A stretch of DNA of 64,000 nucleotides, from NCBI RefSeq assembly GCF_947495285.1, contig NZ_CANLXZ010000002.1:1-64000 (forward strand), read 5' to 3'. This stretch comes from an uncultured Nonlabens sp. Lineage in GTDB: Bacteria > Bacteroidota > Bacteroidia > Flavobacteriales > Flavobacteriaceae. Below are positions 26,776-35,014 of the stretch, piece after piece. Position 1 is the stretch's first letter, and each line of letters starts with the position of its first letter. The notes under the pieces are model-generated. The model saw only the letters and a program-made list of their open reading frames with translations, made no database searches and had not been told where the DNA came from. The position numbers and the translations under genes were made by a program.

Positions 26776-27255
26776 ATGAAATATATAGGAGCATTATTTT
26801 TAATATTAAGTAATTTTTTTTTGAGTCCTGATAAGGTGTATGTCAAGGATTATGAAAACGGTGTGTTAACTAGTGAAGGTTGGGTGGTTAATGGTGAGAA
26901 AGATGGCTACTGGAAATTCTATAAAGCTGGCAAGATAAGTGCTCAAGGTCATTTTAAAAGTAATGAAAAGGACGGTTATTGGTATTTGTACACACACGGT
27001 AGAATAGATAAAGAAGGGTATTATAAAAATAGTTTTAAGCATAACTGGTGGGTGTTTCATAATCATAATGGGTATCGTACAATTAAAAAACAGTACGAGC
27101 ACGATAAAGTTTCTGGATACGTACTTTACTATAAAAAAACTGGTCTCTCTAAAGTAGAGGAGTATAAGTCTAATGAAAAATTAGGAGAATGGACCAGCTA
27201 TTGGAAATTTAGAGTAGACCATCCTGATTTTTCTATGAAAGATTTAAAGAAGTAA
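26776..27255 (+). CDS. Secreted MORN/YwqK-like repeat protein
   Basis: The 159-residue protein begins with a signal-peptide-like segment (MKYIGALFLILSNFFLSPD). It then shows about four repeats of a MORN/YwqK type: GYWKFYKAGKISAQGHFKS, GYWYLYTHGRIDKEGYYKN and HNWWVFHNHNGYRTIKKQY, followed by a more diverged one. Proteins of this kind are often labelled YwqK family antitoxin, but no toxin gene is adjacent and a signal peptide argues for an envelope role. It is upstream of, but not clearly in, the glycosyltransferase operon. Function unknown. Confidence 0.75.
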   Translation: MKYIGALFLILSNFFLSPDKVYVKDYENGVLTSEGWVVNGEKDGYWKFYKAGKISAQGHFKSNEKDGYWYLYTHGRIDKEGYYKNSFKHNWWVFHNHNGYRTIKKQYEHDKVSGYVLYYKKTGLSKVEEYKSNEKLGEWTSYWKFRVDHPDFSMKDLKK

Positions 27256-27322
27256 ATAGACTAGTTTTTTATGACAAAGCCGTTCATAATCCTTAAATTG
27301 CTCCACTTTTAAACTTACTGTT

Positions 27323-28024
27323 CTGAAAATAAACCCTATTATAAGAGTTATTATACCTGCCTATAATGAGGCAGGTTCTATACCTCTAGTCATAAAAGCA
27401 GTGCCTTCTATGGTTACTGAAATAATCGTATGTAGTAATAATTCTAACGATGATACGGTCATAAATGCCCGTAACGCAGGTGCCACGGTAGTAGAAGAAT
27501 CTACACCAGGATATGGAAATGCCTGTTTAAAAGGTATGGATTATGTCGCTTCATTACCTGAGTCTACAGATATTATCGTGTTTCTGGATGGAGATTATAG
27601 TGATTATCCAGAACAACTATTAGAACTGGTAGCGCCCATAATAGAAAAGGATATAGATCTTGTTATAGGATCTAGAGTTAAGGAATTAAGGGAAGCAGGA
27701 TCTATGACTGTTCCTCAAATATTTGGAAACTGGCTTGCGACTAGTTTAATGCGATTGTTTTTTGACTCTCGTTTTACAGACCTGGGACCTTTTAGAGCGA
27801 TTAAGTATGATAAGCTTTTAGAGCTTAAAATGCAAGATCGTACTTATGGATGGACTGTAGAGATGCAACTCAAGGCTTTAAAGAAAAGTTTTACTTATAC
27901 AGAAGTTTCTATGAAGTACCGCAATAGAATAGGTGTATCAAAGGTATCAGGTACAGTTAAAGGTGCTATATTTGCTGGTATTAAAATTTTGACATGGATT
28001 TTCAAATACGGTTTTAAAAAATGA
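27323..28024 (+). CDS. Family 2 glycosyltransferase (DPM1-like), non-standard start
   Basis: The conserved GT2 N terminus, IRVIIPAYNEAGSIPLVI, lies upstream of the first ATG/GTG/TTG in this frame (GTG 27401). The frame opens after a stop at 27272, and the best start is CTG at 27323, giving 233 residues ((M)KINPIIRVIIPAYNEAG). Further motifs are DIIVFLDGDYSDYPE (DxD region), DLVIGSR and FTDLGPFRAIKYDKL. It resembles dolichol-phosphate-mannose-synthase-type enzymes that load a polyprenyl phosphate. It overlaps the next gene by 4 bases and heads an operon with a processive GT2 and a GT-C enzyme, a set suited to making a lipid-linked or surface glycan. Confidence 0.8.
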   Translation: MKINPIIRVIIPAYNEAGSIPLVIKAVPSMVTEIIVCSNNSNDDTVINARNAGATVVEESTPGYGNACLKGMDYVASLPESTDIIVFLDGDYSDYPEQLLELVAPIIEKDIDLVIGSRVKELREAGSMTVPQIFGNWLATSLMRLFFDSRFTDLGPFRAIKYDKLLELKMQDRTYGWTVEMQLKALKKSFTYTEVSMKYRNRIGVSKVSGTVKGAIFAGIKILTWIFKYGFKK

Positions 28025-29505
28025 TTTTAGAGTGGATATGTATAGTAGTTTATTCTATATCGTTAATTTTGATTTTATTCTATGCTTTTGCACAGCTTAA
28101 TTTATTAATTAACTACGTTAGAGCCCAAAAAATAGTAGATAACTCTCCTTTATTAGATCTTAAGAATCCTGAAGAGGTTCCTTATGTGACTATTCAATTG
28201 CCGGTGTTTAATGAGGCATATGTAATGGATAGATTGCTAGATAATATAGCGTTAATAGAATACCCTAGAGAAAAATTAGAAATACAGGTGTTAGATGACT
28301 CTACAGATGAGACGGTAGAAACTACAGCGGCACATGTAAATAGACTAGCAGCGACAGGTTTAGATATAGTTCATATTACAAGAATAGATCGCAGTGGTTT
28401 TAAAGCCGGTGCTTTAAAAGAAGGTCTAGCTATTGCTAAAGGTGATTTAATAGCAATTTTTGATGCAGATTTTTTACCAGATGCAGACTGGCTGTATAAA
28501 ACGATTCCTTATTTCAAAGATCCAGAAACAGGTGTAGTGCAAACGCGATGGGCACATCTTAATCGTGATTATTCTATTCTTACTCAAATACAAGCATTTG
28601 CACTAGATGCTCACTTTACTCTAGAGCAAGTAGGTCGTAATTCTAAAGGGCATTTCATTAACTTTAATGGAACTGCTGGTGTATGGCGCAAAGAGACTAT
28701 CTATGATGCAGGTAACTGGGAAGGTGATACTTTAACTGAAGATCTAGATTTAAGTTATCGAGCACAATTAAAAAACTGGAAGTTTAAATATCTTGAGCAT
28801 GTAACTACCCCTGCAGAGTTACCTATCGTAATAAGTGCTGCTAGATCACAGCAATTTAGGTGGAATAAGGGTGGAGCAGAGAATTTTAGAAAAATGTTTA
28901 AAAGAGTGGTTTCTTCAGAGATGTCTTTTAAATCAAAAATGCATGGTGTACTTCACTTATTAAATAGTACGATGTTTCTTAATGTACTTATAGTAGGTAT
29001 TCTTAGTATACCTATGTTATATATAAAGAACGAGTACGGTCATTTACGTGAGTATTTTATAGTCATGAGTTTCTTTGTAATTAGTACGATCATATTTTTT
29101 ATATGCTATTGGTACATGTATAAGAAGACTTATGGTAATGGCGTTAAAAACTTCATATCATATATAGGTATGTTCTTTACTTTCTTTTCTATAGCAATGG
29201 GGTTTTCTTTTCATAATTCTATAGCAGTATTAGAAGGTCACGCAGGTAAGCGCAGTGAATTTGTTCGCACTCCTAAGTTTAATTTGAAAGCCGTAGGAGG
29301 AAACTGGAAAACAAATAAATACCTGCGTAAAAAGATCAGTCCGCATGTTTTTATAGAGGGAATTTTGATGTTTTACTTTGCTTTTGGTATGTATTCTGCA
29401 TTTATAGTGGGTACTGAGCCCGATTTTGGACTATTTCCTTTTCATTTAATGCTTACTATTGGTTTTGGATTTGTATTCTTCCGTAGTTTAACAGATAAAC
29501 AATAA
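28021..29505 (+). CDS. Membrane cellulose-synthase-like GT2
   Basis: The 494-residue protein has one N-terminal transmembrane helix, a cytosolic GT2 domain (about 50-290) and about four C-terminal helices. Catalytic signatures are VLDDSTDETVE, IFDADFLPDADW (DxD), NGTAGVWRKE, LTEDLDLSYRAQL and QQFRWNKGGAENFRK (QxxRW), the D,D,D,QxxRW set of processive beta-glycosyltransferases. Its stop overlaps the next ATG by one base (TAATG). Together with the neighbours it suggests glycolipid or polysaccharide synthesis; the sugar is unknown. Confidence 0.88.
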   Translation: MILEWICIVVYSISLILILFYAFAQLNLLINYVRAQKIVDNSPLLDLKNPEEVPYVTIQLPVFNEAYVMDRLLDNIALIEYPREKLEIQVLDDSTDETVETTAAHVNRLAATGLDIVHITRIDRSGFKAGALKEGLAIAKGDLIAIFDADFLPDADWLYKTIPYFKDPETGVVQTRWAHLNRDYSILTQIQAFALDAHFTLEQVGRNSKGHFINFNGTAGVWRKETIYDAGNWEGDTLTEDLDLSYRAQLKNWKFKYLEHVTTPAELPIVISAARSQQFRWNKGGAENFRKMFKRVVSSEMSFKSKMHGVLHLLNSTMFLNVLIVGILSIPMLYIKNEYGHLREYFIVMSFFVISTIIFFICYWYMYKKTYGNGVKNFISYIGMFFTFFSIAMGFSFHNSIAVLEGHAGKRSEFVRTPKFNLKAVGGNWKTNKYLRKKISPHVFIEGILMFYFAFGMYSAFIVGTEPDFGLFPFHLMLTIGFGFVFFRSLTDKQ

Positions 29506-30920
29506 TGGAACGCAGGTTAAGTAATGCTTTAGGTATTTTAACCATTATCAGCGCTGTATTTTATGGATTATTCTTTTCTATGCAACGTAAAGAGTTTTCT
29601 AGTTTACTTATTATTTATGTTTTGCTTTTTGGAATATTTGGTGCCTTTACTATGGTTCTAGATAAAGCGACAAAAAGAAGTCTTAACCTATTTCCTGATT
29701 TTATAGGAAAACGTTTTTATGGATCCCCATTGATAGGCGGTTTATTTTTAATCGGTCTTATCTTGAGGTTTCTATTAATTGACAATACGCCACATCTTTC
29801 TCAAGATTTTTTCAGATTTATATGGGATGGACATCAATTAATTAATGGTTTTAATCCGTATTTATACTTACCAGATGATGTTATAAGTTCTGGTGCATCC
29901 CATATTCCTAATGCTACTATTTTACATAGTTCCATGGGAGGACTCTCAAGCGGTTTGTACACAAATTATCCGCCTTTAAATCAGTTATTCTTTGCTGTAG
30001 CCGCATGGTTGGGTGGCGATAGTATTCTGGCTAGTATCATATGGATGCGTGTATTCTTAATTCTTGCAGATGTAGGTATATTTATTTATGGTGTAAAATT
30101 TCTACGCTTACTGGGTAAGTCAGAGTGGCTTATTGGTTTGTATTACCTTAATCCTTTTACGATTATAGAGCTTACTGGTAATTTGCATTGGGAAGGTGTG
30201 ATGGCGTTTTTTCTACTTGCGGCGATTTATCATTTGTTGAAATCTCAAAAAGTACAAAGCGTGCTTTTTATGGGGTCTGGAATTCTTTTAAAGTTATTGC
30301 CAGTTATGGCATTACCATTACTTTTAAGAAGATTAAAGTTTAAAAGTGCAGTTGTTTATTACTTATCTGTTTTAGTTGTAGTAATAGCAGGTTTTAGTCT
30401 TTTTGTGTCCGAGCAATTGTTAGATAACTACGCTGCTTCAGTAGGATTATGGTTTGGTAAATTTGAATTCAATGGTAGTATTTATTACCTAGTAAGATAT
30501 GTAGGTTTTAAGATAACAGGTTATAATATTATAGAAACGGCTGGTAAGATTTTGCCGTTGTTTACTTTATTGATTATCCTGCTTATCAGTTTTATTCGTA
30601 AAAATGAAATCCCAGAAATACTTATTTCTAGTATCCTGTTTTCCTTTTTTACTTATTTAATGTTTTCAACTACTGTACATCCTTGGTATTTAACTATACC
30701 ACTGCTGTTCTCTATCTTTACAAAGTATCGTTTTATGCTGGTATGGAGTTGTACCGTATTTCTAAGTTATTATGCCTATTCAAATACAGACTTTGTAGAA
30801 AGTAGCTTGCTGCTCACTATTGAGTACGTTTTAGTCTTAATAATGTTTATTTTTGACTTGTACAACAATAGGGTTTCTCTCAACAAAATACGACCTATTG
30901 ATGTGCCACAAAATTCTTAA
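29505..30920 (+). CDS. Polytopic GT-C type glycosyltransferase
   Basis: The 471-residue protein has a dozen or so hydrophobic segments. Its first large loop contains NTPHLSQDFFRFIWDGHQLINGFNPYLY in part, with the acidic D-rich loop and FNPY motif typical of lipid-phosphate-sugar dependent GT-C mannosyltransferases. Further marks are TNYPPLNQLFFA and GNLHWEGVMAFFLLAAI. It probably uses the polyprenyl-phosphate sugar made by the DPM1-like enzyme two genes upstream; this is inference from context. It is followed after 2 bases by the next gene. Confidence 0.82.
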   Translation: MERRLSNALGILTIISAVFYGLFFSMQRKEFSSLLIIYVLLFGIFGAFTMVLDKATKRSLNLFPDFIGKRFYGSPLIGGLFLIGLILRFLLIDNTPHLSQDFFRFIWDGHQLINGFNPYLYLPDDVISSGASHIPNATILHSSMGGLSSGLYTNYPPLNQLFFAVAAWLGGDSILASIIWMRVFLILADVGIFIYGVKFLRLLGKSEWLIGLYYLNPFTIIELTGNLHWEGVMAFFLLAAIYHLLKSQKVQSVLFMGSGILLKLLPVMALPLLLRRLKFKSAVVYYLSVLVVVIAGFSLFVSEQLLDNYAASVGLWFGKFEFNGSIYYLVRYVGFKITGYNIIETAGKILPLFTLLIILLISFIRKNEIPEILISSILFSFFTYLMFSTTVHPWYLTIPLLFSIFTKYRFMLVWSCTVFLSYYAYSNTDFVESSLLLTIEYVLVLIMFIFDLYNNRVSLNKIRPIDVPQNS

Positions 30921-30922
30921 CC

Positions 30923-31579
30923 ATGAAACCTATCATTATATTCTTATTACTGTGTATCCTAGGCTTTATATCCTACGATTTTTATAAAGACTGGAGTAGA
31001 TTTCACTCACCTGAATATCATTACAAAACAGAGGTTACTGTAGATAAAGACTACCATGACCCTTCAGTAGTCATGATGTATTACGATGCTATTACCGATT
31101 TAAATAGCTTTATTAAGCTGCAATGGACAGCAAACGATATAGATGTAAGATTACCAGAAGATGACGATTTAGAAACAACACTTGCTGTAGAAAAGTATGC
31201 TCAAAAATTAGCGCGTGTTACTTATTTAGAACAAAAACTAGCACAGTCTGCAAGTTATAAATCTAATGGCTGGAACAATCAACAGATTATTGATTTTGAA
31301 AATAATCACAGTAGTCCAGAAGAAATCAAAGCTATTGAACAAAAGAACTTAATGAAGCAGCTCTATAGTAATCATTGGGAAGATAGTCAACGTATAGGAT
31401 CAAAAAACGCTCTCGTTTTTGAGATACAAAAAAATCTCATAGCAAGAGGTTATGATATGGCTCTAGATGGTGTTTTTGCAAAAGATACTACCGAAGCTCT
31501 AGCCCATTTTGAATCAAAAAACAATCTTTTTCCAGATGGGAAAATAGATGTGCTAACTTTTGAGGTTTTATTAAAGTAG
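30923..31579 (+). CDS. Membrane-anchored peptidoglycan-binding-like protein
   Basis: The 218-residue protein starts with a signal anchor (MKPIIIFLLLCILGFISYDF). A unique region rich in acidic residues follows (about 25-150). The last ~60 residues form a PG_binding_1-like three-helix domain: LVFEIQKNLIARGYDMALDGVFAKDTTEALAHFE in part, with the DGVFGxxT-type turn. It is the last gene of the glycosyltransferase operon (2-base gap), so it may tie the glycan machinery to the cell wall. Function otherwise unknown. Confidence 0.75.
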   Translation: MKPIIIFLLLCILGFISYDFYKDWSRFHSPEYHYKTEVTVDKDYHDPSVVMMYYDAITDLNSFIKLQWTANDIDVRLPEDDDLETTLAVEKYAQKLARVTYLEQKLAQSASYKSNGWNNQQIIDFENNHSSPEEIKAIEQKNLMKQLYSNHWEDSQRIGSKNALVFEIQKNLIARGYDMALDGVFAKDTTEALAHFESKNNLFPDGKIDVLTFEVLLK

Positions 31580-31585
31580 GTTTTT

Positions 31586-31608
31586 AAAATATTGTTTATC
31601 AATATTTT
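31586..31608 (+). other. AT-rich hairpin after the glycosyltransferase operon
   Basis: AAAATATTG pairs with CAATATTTT around TTTAT, 7 bases past the stop. It may be a weak terminator; the T run is short and GC content is low. Confidence 0.4.
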
Positions 31609-31632
31609 GTCATATTTGTCATAAGAATGACA
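31606..31632 (+). promoter_or_regulatory. Operator-like repeats upstream of XRE regulator
   Basis: The 9-base unit TTTGTCATA occurs twice in tandem (31606-31614, 31615-31623). The second copy also forms a palindrome, TGTCAT-AAGA-ATGACA (31617-31632). It lies just upstream of the XRE gene promoter and is a natural candidate site for autoregulation. Confidence 0.5.
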
Positions 31633-31652
31633 TAAACAAGTCAAGGATCTAA

Positions 31653-31685
31653 TTTGTTCTTTAAATGACTTCATTCTTAGATTTG
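31653..31685 (+). promoter_or_regulatory. Promoter of XRE regulator gene
   Basis: TTTG (31653-31656), a 21-base spacer and TAGATTTG (31678-31685) match the Bacteroidota promoter. The ATG is 18 bases further on. Confidence 0.65.
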
Positions 31686-31703
31686 TTTCACTAATTTTAA
31701 ATC

Positions 31704-32279
31704 ATGAAACAGATGAATACAGTAGGGACTAAAATCAAAGAGATACGTCTTAAAAAAGGCATGTCTCAAGAAGAACTAGCGACAGATTCTCAAGTCAGTT
31801 TACGAACCATTCAACGTATCGAGAACAATGAAAATGAACCGCGTGGTAAAACCTTGCAGCTTATTTGTGAAATCCTGGATATTAACATTGAAGAGTTACT
31901 TGATTACGGTAAGCATGAAGACCAGCAGTTTATGATGTTTTTTCATTTATCGGTTCTAGCAGGTGTTTTTATACCCATAGGTAATATCATTCTACCACTT
32001 ATTCTATGGCTGACTAAAAAGGATAAAACCCAAGGTTTACAGGAAATAGGAGCGAGGTTACTTAATTTTCAGATCCTATTTACAGCTTTTTATTTTCTTG
32101 CTGTGATTGCAGTTAGTTTAGGGAAGGTAATGCATTGGTTTCCGATTTATTTTTCTCATATGTTTATGTTTATAATAATATGTTGGGTAGTAAATAGCAC
32201 AGCGGCTTTAATTTTAGCCATCGCAAATGGTCGTGGTAAACAAGTGACCTATCCCAGTATTATTCCTATGATTAATTAA
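31704..32279 (+). CDS. XRE-family regulator with DUF4870-like membrane domain
   Basis: The 191-residue protein joins a Cro/CI-type helix-turn-helix (residues about 8-65: IKEIRLKKGMSQEELA, SLRTIQRIENNENEPR) to a C-terminal membrane part with about three or four helices (HLSVLAGVFIPIGNIILPLILW, then TAFYFLAVIAVSLG and later). The second part resembles DUF4870. A membrane-tethered DNA-binding protein of this layout is common in Flavobacteriia; the signal sensed is unknown. It is probably monocistronic, with a candidate operator upstream. Confidence 0.85.
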   Translation: MKQMNTVGTKIKEIRLKKGMSQEELATDSQVSLRTIQRIENNENEPRGKTLQLICEILDINIEELLDYGKHEDQQFMMFFHLSVLAGVFIPIGNIILPLILWLTKKDKTQGLQEIGARLLNFQILFTAFYFLAVIAVSLGKVMHWFPIYFSHMFMFIIICWVVNSTAALILAIANGRGKQVTYPSIIPMIN

Positions 32280-32315
32280 AAAAAGGGTTTCTTATATTTC
32301 TATAAGAAACCCTTT
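32278..32315. terminator. Strong hairpin terminator between converging genes
   Basis: A perfect 15-bp stem (AAAGGGTTTCTTATA, 32282-32296, with 32301-32315) and TTTC loop. The T run is better on the minus strand, so it mainly serves the nitrilase-fusion gene. It also follows the XRE stop directly. Confidence 0.85.
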
Positions 32316-32337
32316 CAACTAAGTATTTTGCAATAAT

Positions 32338-33873
32338 TTACTTCTTACTCACCTCATACAAATCAGTCCTGCGGTCTTTTAAATTCTTCACAGCACCATA
32401 ATTGTGTAGTTCTTTTAATAAATCCAGATCCACATCTGCCACTAAGATCATTTCTGTGTTTGCTGTTGCCTCTGCCTTGACTCCATTTGATGGGAACGCA
32501 AAATCACAAGGCGTGAATACCGCACTTTGCGCATAAGATATGTCCATATTTTCTACGGCTGGTAAATTCCCCACGCTACCAGCTATCGCGACGTAACATT
32601 CGTTCTCCACTGCTCTAGCTTGCGAGCAAAGTCGTACACGAGCATAAGCATTTTGTGTATCTGTTAAGAATGGTACAAAAAGAATTTGCATGCCTTCTTG
32701 TGACATAATACGACTCAATTCTGGGAACTCACTGTCATAGCAAATCAAGATTCCTATTTTACCACAATCGGTGTCAAAAGTTTGTATTTTATTCCCACCT
32801 TGTAATCCCCATACTTTTTGCTCATCTGGTGTGACATGTATTTTTTCATAACGTTCTACCGTACCATCGCGACGGCACAAATTCCCTACATTATATAATT
32901 GTCCATCAATGATTTCAGGCATGGAACCTGTAATAATGTTGATGTTATACTTAATGGATAATTCAGAAAACTTGTTTCTGATCATCTCGGTATATTTTGC
33001 TAGTTCTCTAATAGAATCACTTACGCTTAAATTGTTGTAGGCTGCCATTAAAGGTGCATTAAAATATTCAGGGAATAAAGCAAAATCAGATCTGTAGGCA
33101 GCTACCGCGTCTACAAAGTATTCTACCTGCTGCATCAACTCGTCAAAACCAGAGTAAGGACGCATTTGCCACTGAATTAAACCTAGTCGTACCGTGCTTT
33201 TTAATGCTGTGGTTTCTGTAACTGGTTTTGTATAGTAAATATTATCCCATTCTAGTAATACGGCAAATTCCATAGAGGCTTTATCTCCATCTAGATAATT
33301 TTTAAGGACACGAGAAACATGAAAATCATTAGAAAGCTGAAAGTTCAGTACAGAGTCTGTAATCTCTTTATTACGCACTTTTTTGATGTATTCCTTAGGC
33401 GTCATGTCACTGGCATGATTATGATAATTAGGAATTCTACCACCAAATGCGATACCTCTTAAATTTAAATTCTCACACAGCTCTTTACGGTAATCATATA
33501 AACGACGACCTAATCGCATACCACGATATTGAGGTTTTATAAACACTTCTATGCCATAAAGTACATCACCATCATCATCGTGCGTGGTGAACTTGTAATT
33601 TCCGGTCACTTGCTCATAGGTGTATTGACCACTGAAATCGTCATACTTCACAACTATAGATAGCGCGCAGGCTACGATCTCTTCATTCACTTTAAGCACC
33701 ACTTGACCTTCAGGAAACTTTTCAATTAGTGTTTTAATTTGCTCTTTTTTCCAATAAGAATCTGGTAGATTGCTATAAGAATCTATCATTGCATGCTTCA
33801 ACTCTTCATAATCTTTAAGCTGTAAAAACTCAAGATTTAAGTTGTCTATCTTACTCATATTTATATCGCTCAT
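32338..33873 (-). CDS. GNAT acetyltransferase - carbon-nitrogen hydrolase fusion
   Basis: The 511-residue protein has a GNAT domain (about 15-215) with an acetyl-CoA loop PQYRGMRLGRRL (114-125), fused to a nitrilase-superfamily amidase (about 225-505). The catalytic Glu-Lys-Cys triad is E269 (LFPEYFNAP), K344 (YEKIHVTPDE) and C378 (ILICYDSEFPE). This fused architecture is widespread in Bacteroidota, yet its substrate is not established. It is the last gene of a minus-strand polyamine-related block, so acetylated or carbamoylated amines are plausible targets (inference). A palindrome copy lies about 125 bases upstream. Confidence 0.9.
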   Translation of the reverse strand: MSDINMSKIDNLNLEFLQLKDYEELKHAMIDSYSNLPDSYWKKEQIKTLIEKFPEGQVVLKVNEEIVACALSIVVKYDDFSGQYTYEQVTGNYKFTTHDDDGDVLYGIEVFIKPQYRGMRLGRRLYDYRKELCENLNLRGIAFGGRIPNYHNHASDMTPKEYIKKVRNKEITDSVLNFQLSNDFHVSRVLKNYLDGDKASMEFAVLLEWDNIYYTKPVTETTALKSTVRLGLIQWQMRPYSGFDELMQQVEYFVDAVAAYRSDFALFPEYFNAPLMAAYNNLSVSDSIRELAKYTEMIRNKFSELSIKYNINIITGSMPEIIDGQLYNVGNLCRRDGTVERYEKIHVTPDEQKVWGLQGGNKIQTFDTDCGKIGILICYDSEFPELSRIMSQEGMQILFVPFLTDTQNAYARVRLCSQARAVENECYVAIAGSVGNLPAVENMDISYAQSAVFTPCDFAFPSNGVKAEATANTEMILVADVDLDLLKELHNYGAVKNLKDRRTDLYEVSKK

Positions 33874-33998
33874 AGTGTGTTACTTGTATTTAAATGTAAT
33901 CGCAATTCATTAATATTTTATAATTGAAACGTTTATCTTTAAACATAAAAAACCTGTAAACCGCTATGTGTTGAGCAACTTACAGATTTTGATTTTTG

Positions 33999-34020
33999 TT
34001 CCGCTTTCGCGAAAGCGGAA
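33999..34020. repeat. Dispersed palindrome copy 8 (after DHS-like gene)
   Basis: Perfect 22-base palindrome with TTCC/GGAA arms, 8 bases beyond the stop of the DHS-like gene. Confidence 0.95.
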
Positions 34021-34028
34021 TTATTAAA

Positions 34029-34997
34029 TTACATCTCTAATAAATAAGCAAAAATTAATGGTGCTACGATGGTCGCATCGCTTTCTACAATAAATTTAGG
34101 TGTGTCTTGATCTAGTTTTCCCCAAGTGATTTTTTCATTAGGTACAGCTCCAGAATAGCTTCCATAACTAGTCGTAGAGTCAGATATCTGACAGAAATAA
34201 CTCCAGAATGGTGTGTCTGTACGTTCCATATCTTGATACAACATAGGTACTACACAAATAGGAAAATCACCAGCGATACCACCACCTATCTGGAAGAAAC
34301 CTATACCTTTCTGTGAATTATCGGTGTACCAGTCTGCGAGAAAAGTCATGTACTCGATACCGCTTTTTACCGTGCTCGCTTTTAACTCACCTTTTAATAC
34401 ATAACTAGCAAAAATATTACCCATGGTGCTGTCTTCCCATCCTGGAACGACTATCGGTAAATTAGCTTTGGCAGCGGCATACATCCATGAATTCTCAATA
34501 GGAATTTCATAATACTGTTCTAGTACACCACTTAAAAGTAATTTGTACATGTATTCATGAGGGAAATAACGCTCGCCCTTTGCCTCTGCATCTTTCCATA
34601 TCTTAACGATATGTTCTTGTAGTCTTCTAAAGGCTTCATCTTCTGGAATACAAGTATCTGTTACACGATTTAATCCTTTTTCCAGTAAATCCCACTCGTC
34701 TTGCGGCGTTAAATCACGATAGTTAGGGACTCTTTTATAGTGACTGTGTGCTACTAGATTCATCAAATCTTCTTCTAGGTTTGCACCGGTACATGAAATG
34801 ATATGTACTTTATCCTGACGTATCATCTCGCCAAAGATCTTCCCAATCTCTGCAGTACTCATTGCTCCAGCTAGAGAGACCAGCATTTTAGAACCTTGGT
34901 TTAATTGTGCTTTATAACCCTTTGCAGCGTCGACAAGGGCAGCGCTATTAAAATGTAAAAAATAGTTTTCTAAAAAATCTGTTATAGGTTTACCCAT
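34029..34997 (-). CDS. Deoxyhypusine synthase-like protein
   Basis: The 322-residue protein belongs to the DHS fold. Bacteria do not have eIF5A, so such homologues act on other amines, for example as homospermidine synthases. The NAD site (MLVSLAGAMSTAEIG, SCTGANLEEDL) and the IGFFQIGGGIAGDFPI segment are conserved. The active-site lysine equals K294 in KITWGKLD, matching the SWGKI lysine of eukaryotic DHS, so catalysis is likely. It follows marC, speB and speA on the same strand, which fits a polyamine role. The product (homospermidine, spermidine analogue or other) is unknown. Confidence 0.88.
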   Translation of the reverse strand: MGKPITDFLENYFLHFNSAALVDAAKGYKAQLNQGSKMLVSLAGAMSTAEIGKIFGEMIRQDKVHIISCTGANLEEDLMNLVAHSHYKRVPNYRDLTPQDEWDLLEKGLNRVTDTCIPEDEAFRRLQEHIVKIWKDAEAKGERYFPHEYMYKLLLSGVLEQYYEIPIENSWMYAAAKANLPIVVPGWEDSTMGNIFASYVLKGELKASTVKSGIEYMTFLADWYTDNSQKGIGFFQIGGGIAGDFPICVVPMLYQDMERTDTPFWSYFCQISDSTTSYGSYSGAVPNEKITWGKLDQDTPKFIVESDATIVAPLIFAYLLEM

Positions 34998-35014
34998 TGT
35001 TTTTTATTTAATAA

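Noticed and set aside
26776-27255. MORN/YwqK-like protein as antitoxin of a toxin-antitoxin pair
   Set aside because: No small toxin gene is next to it, and it has a signal-peptide-like N terminus.
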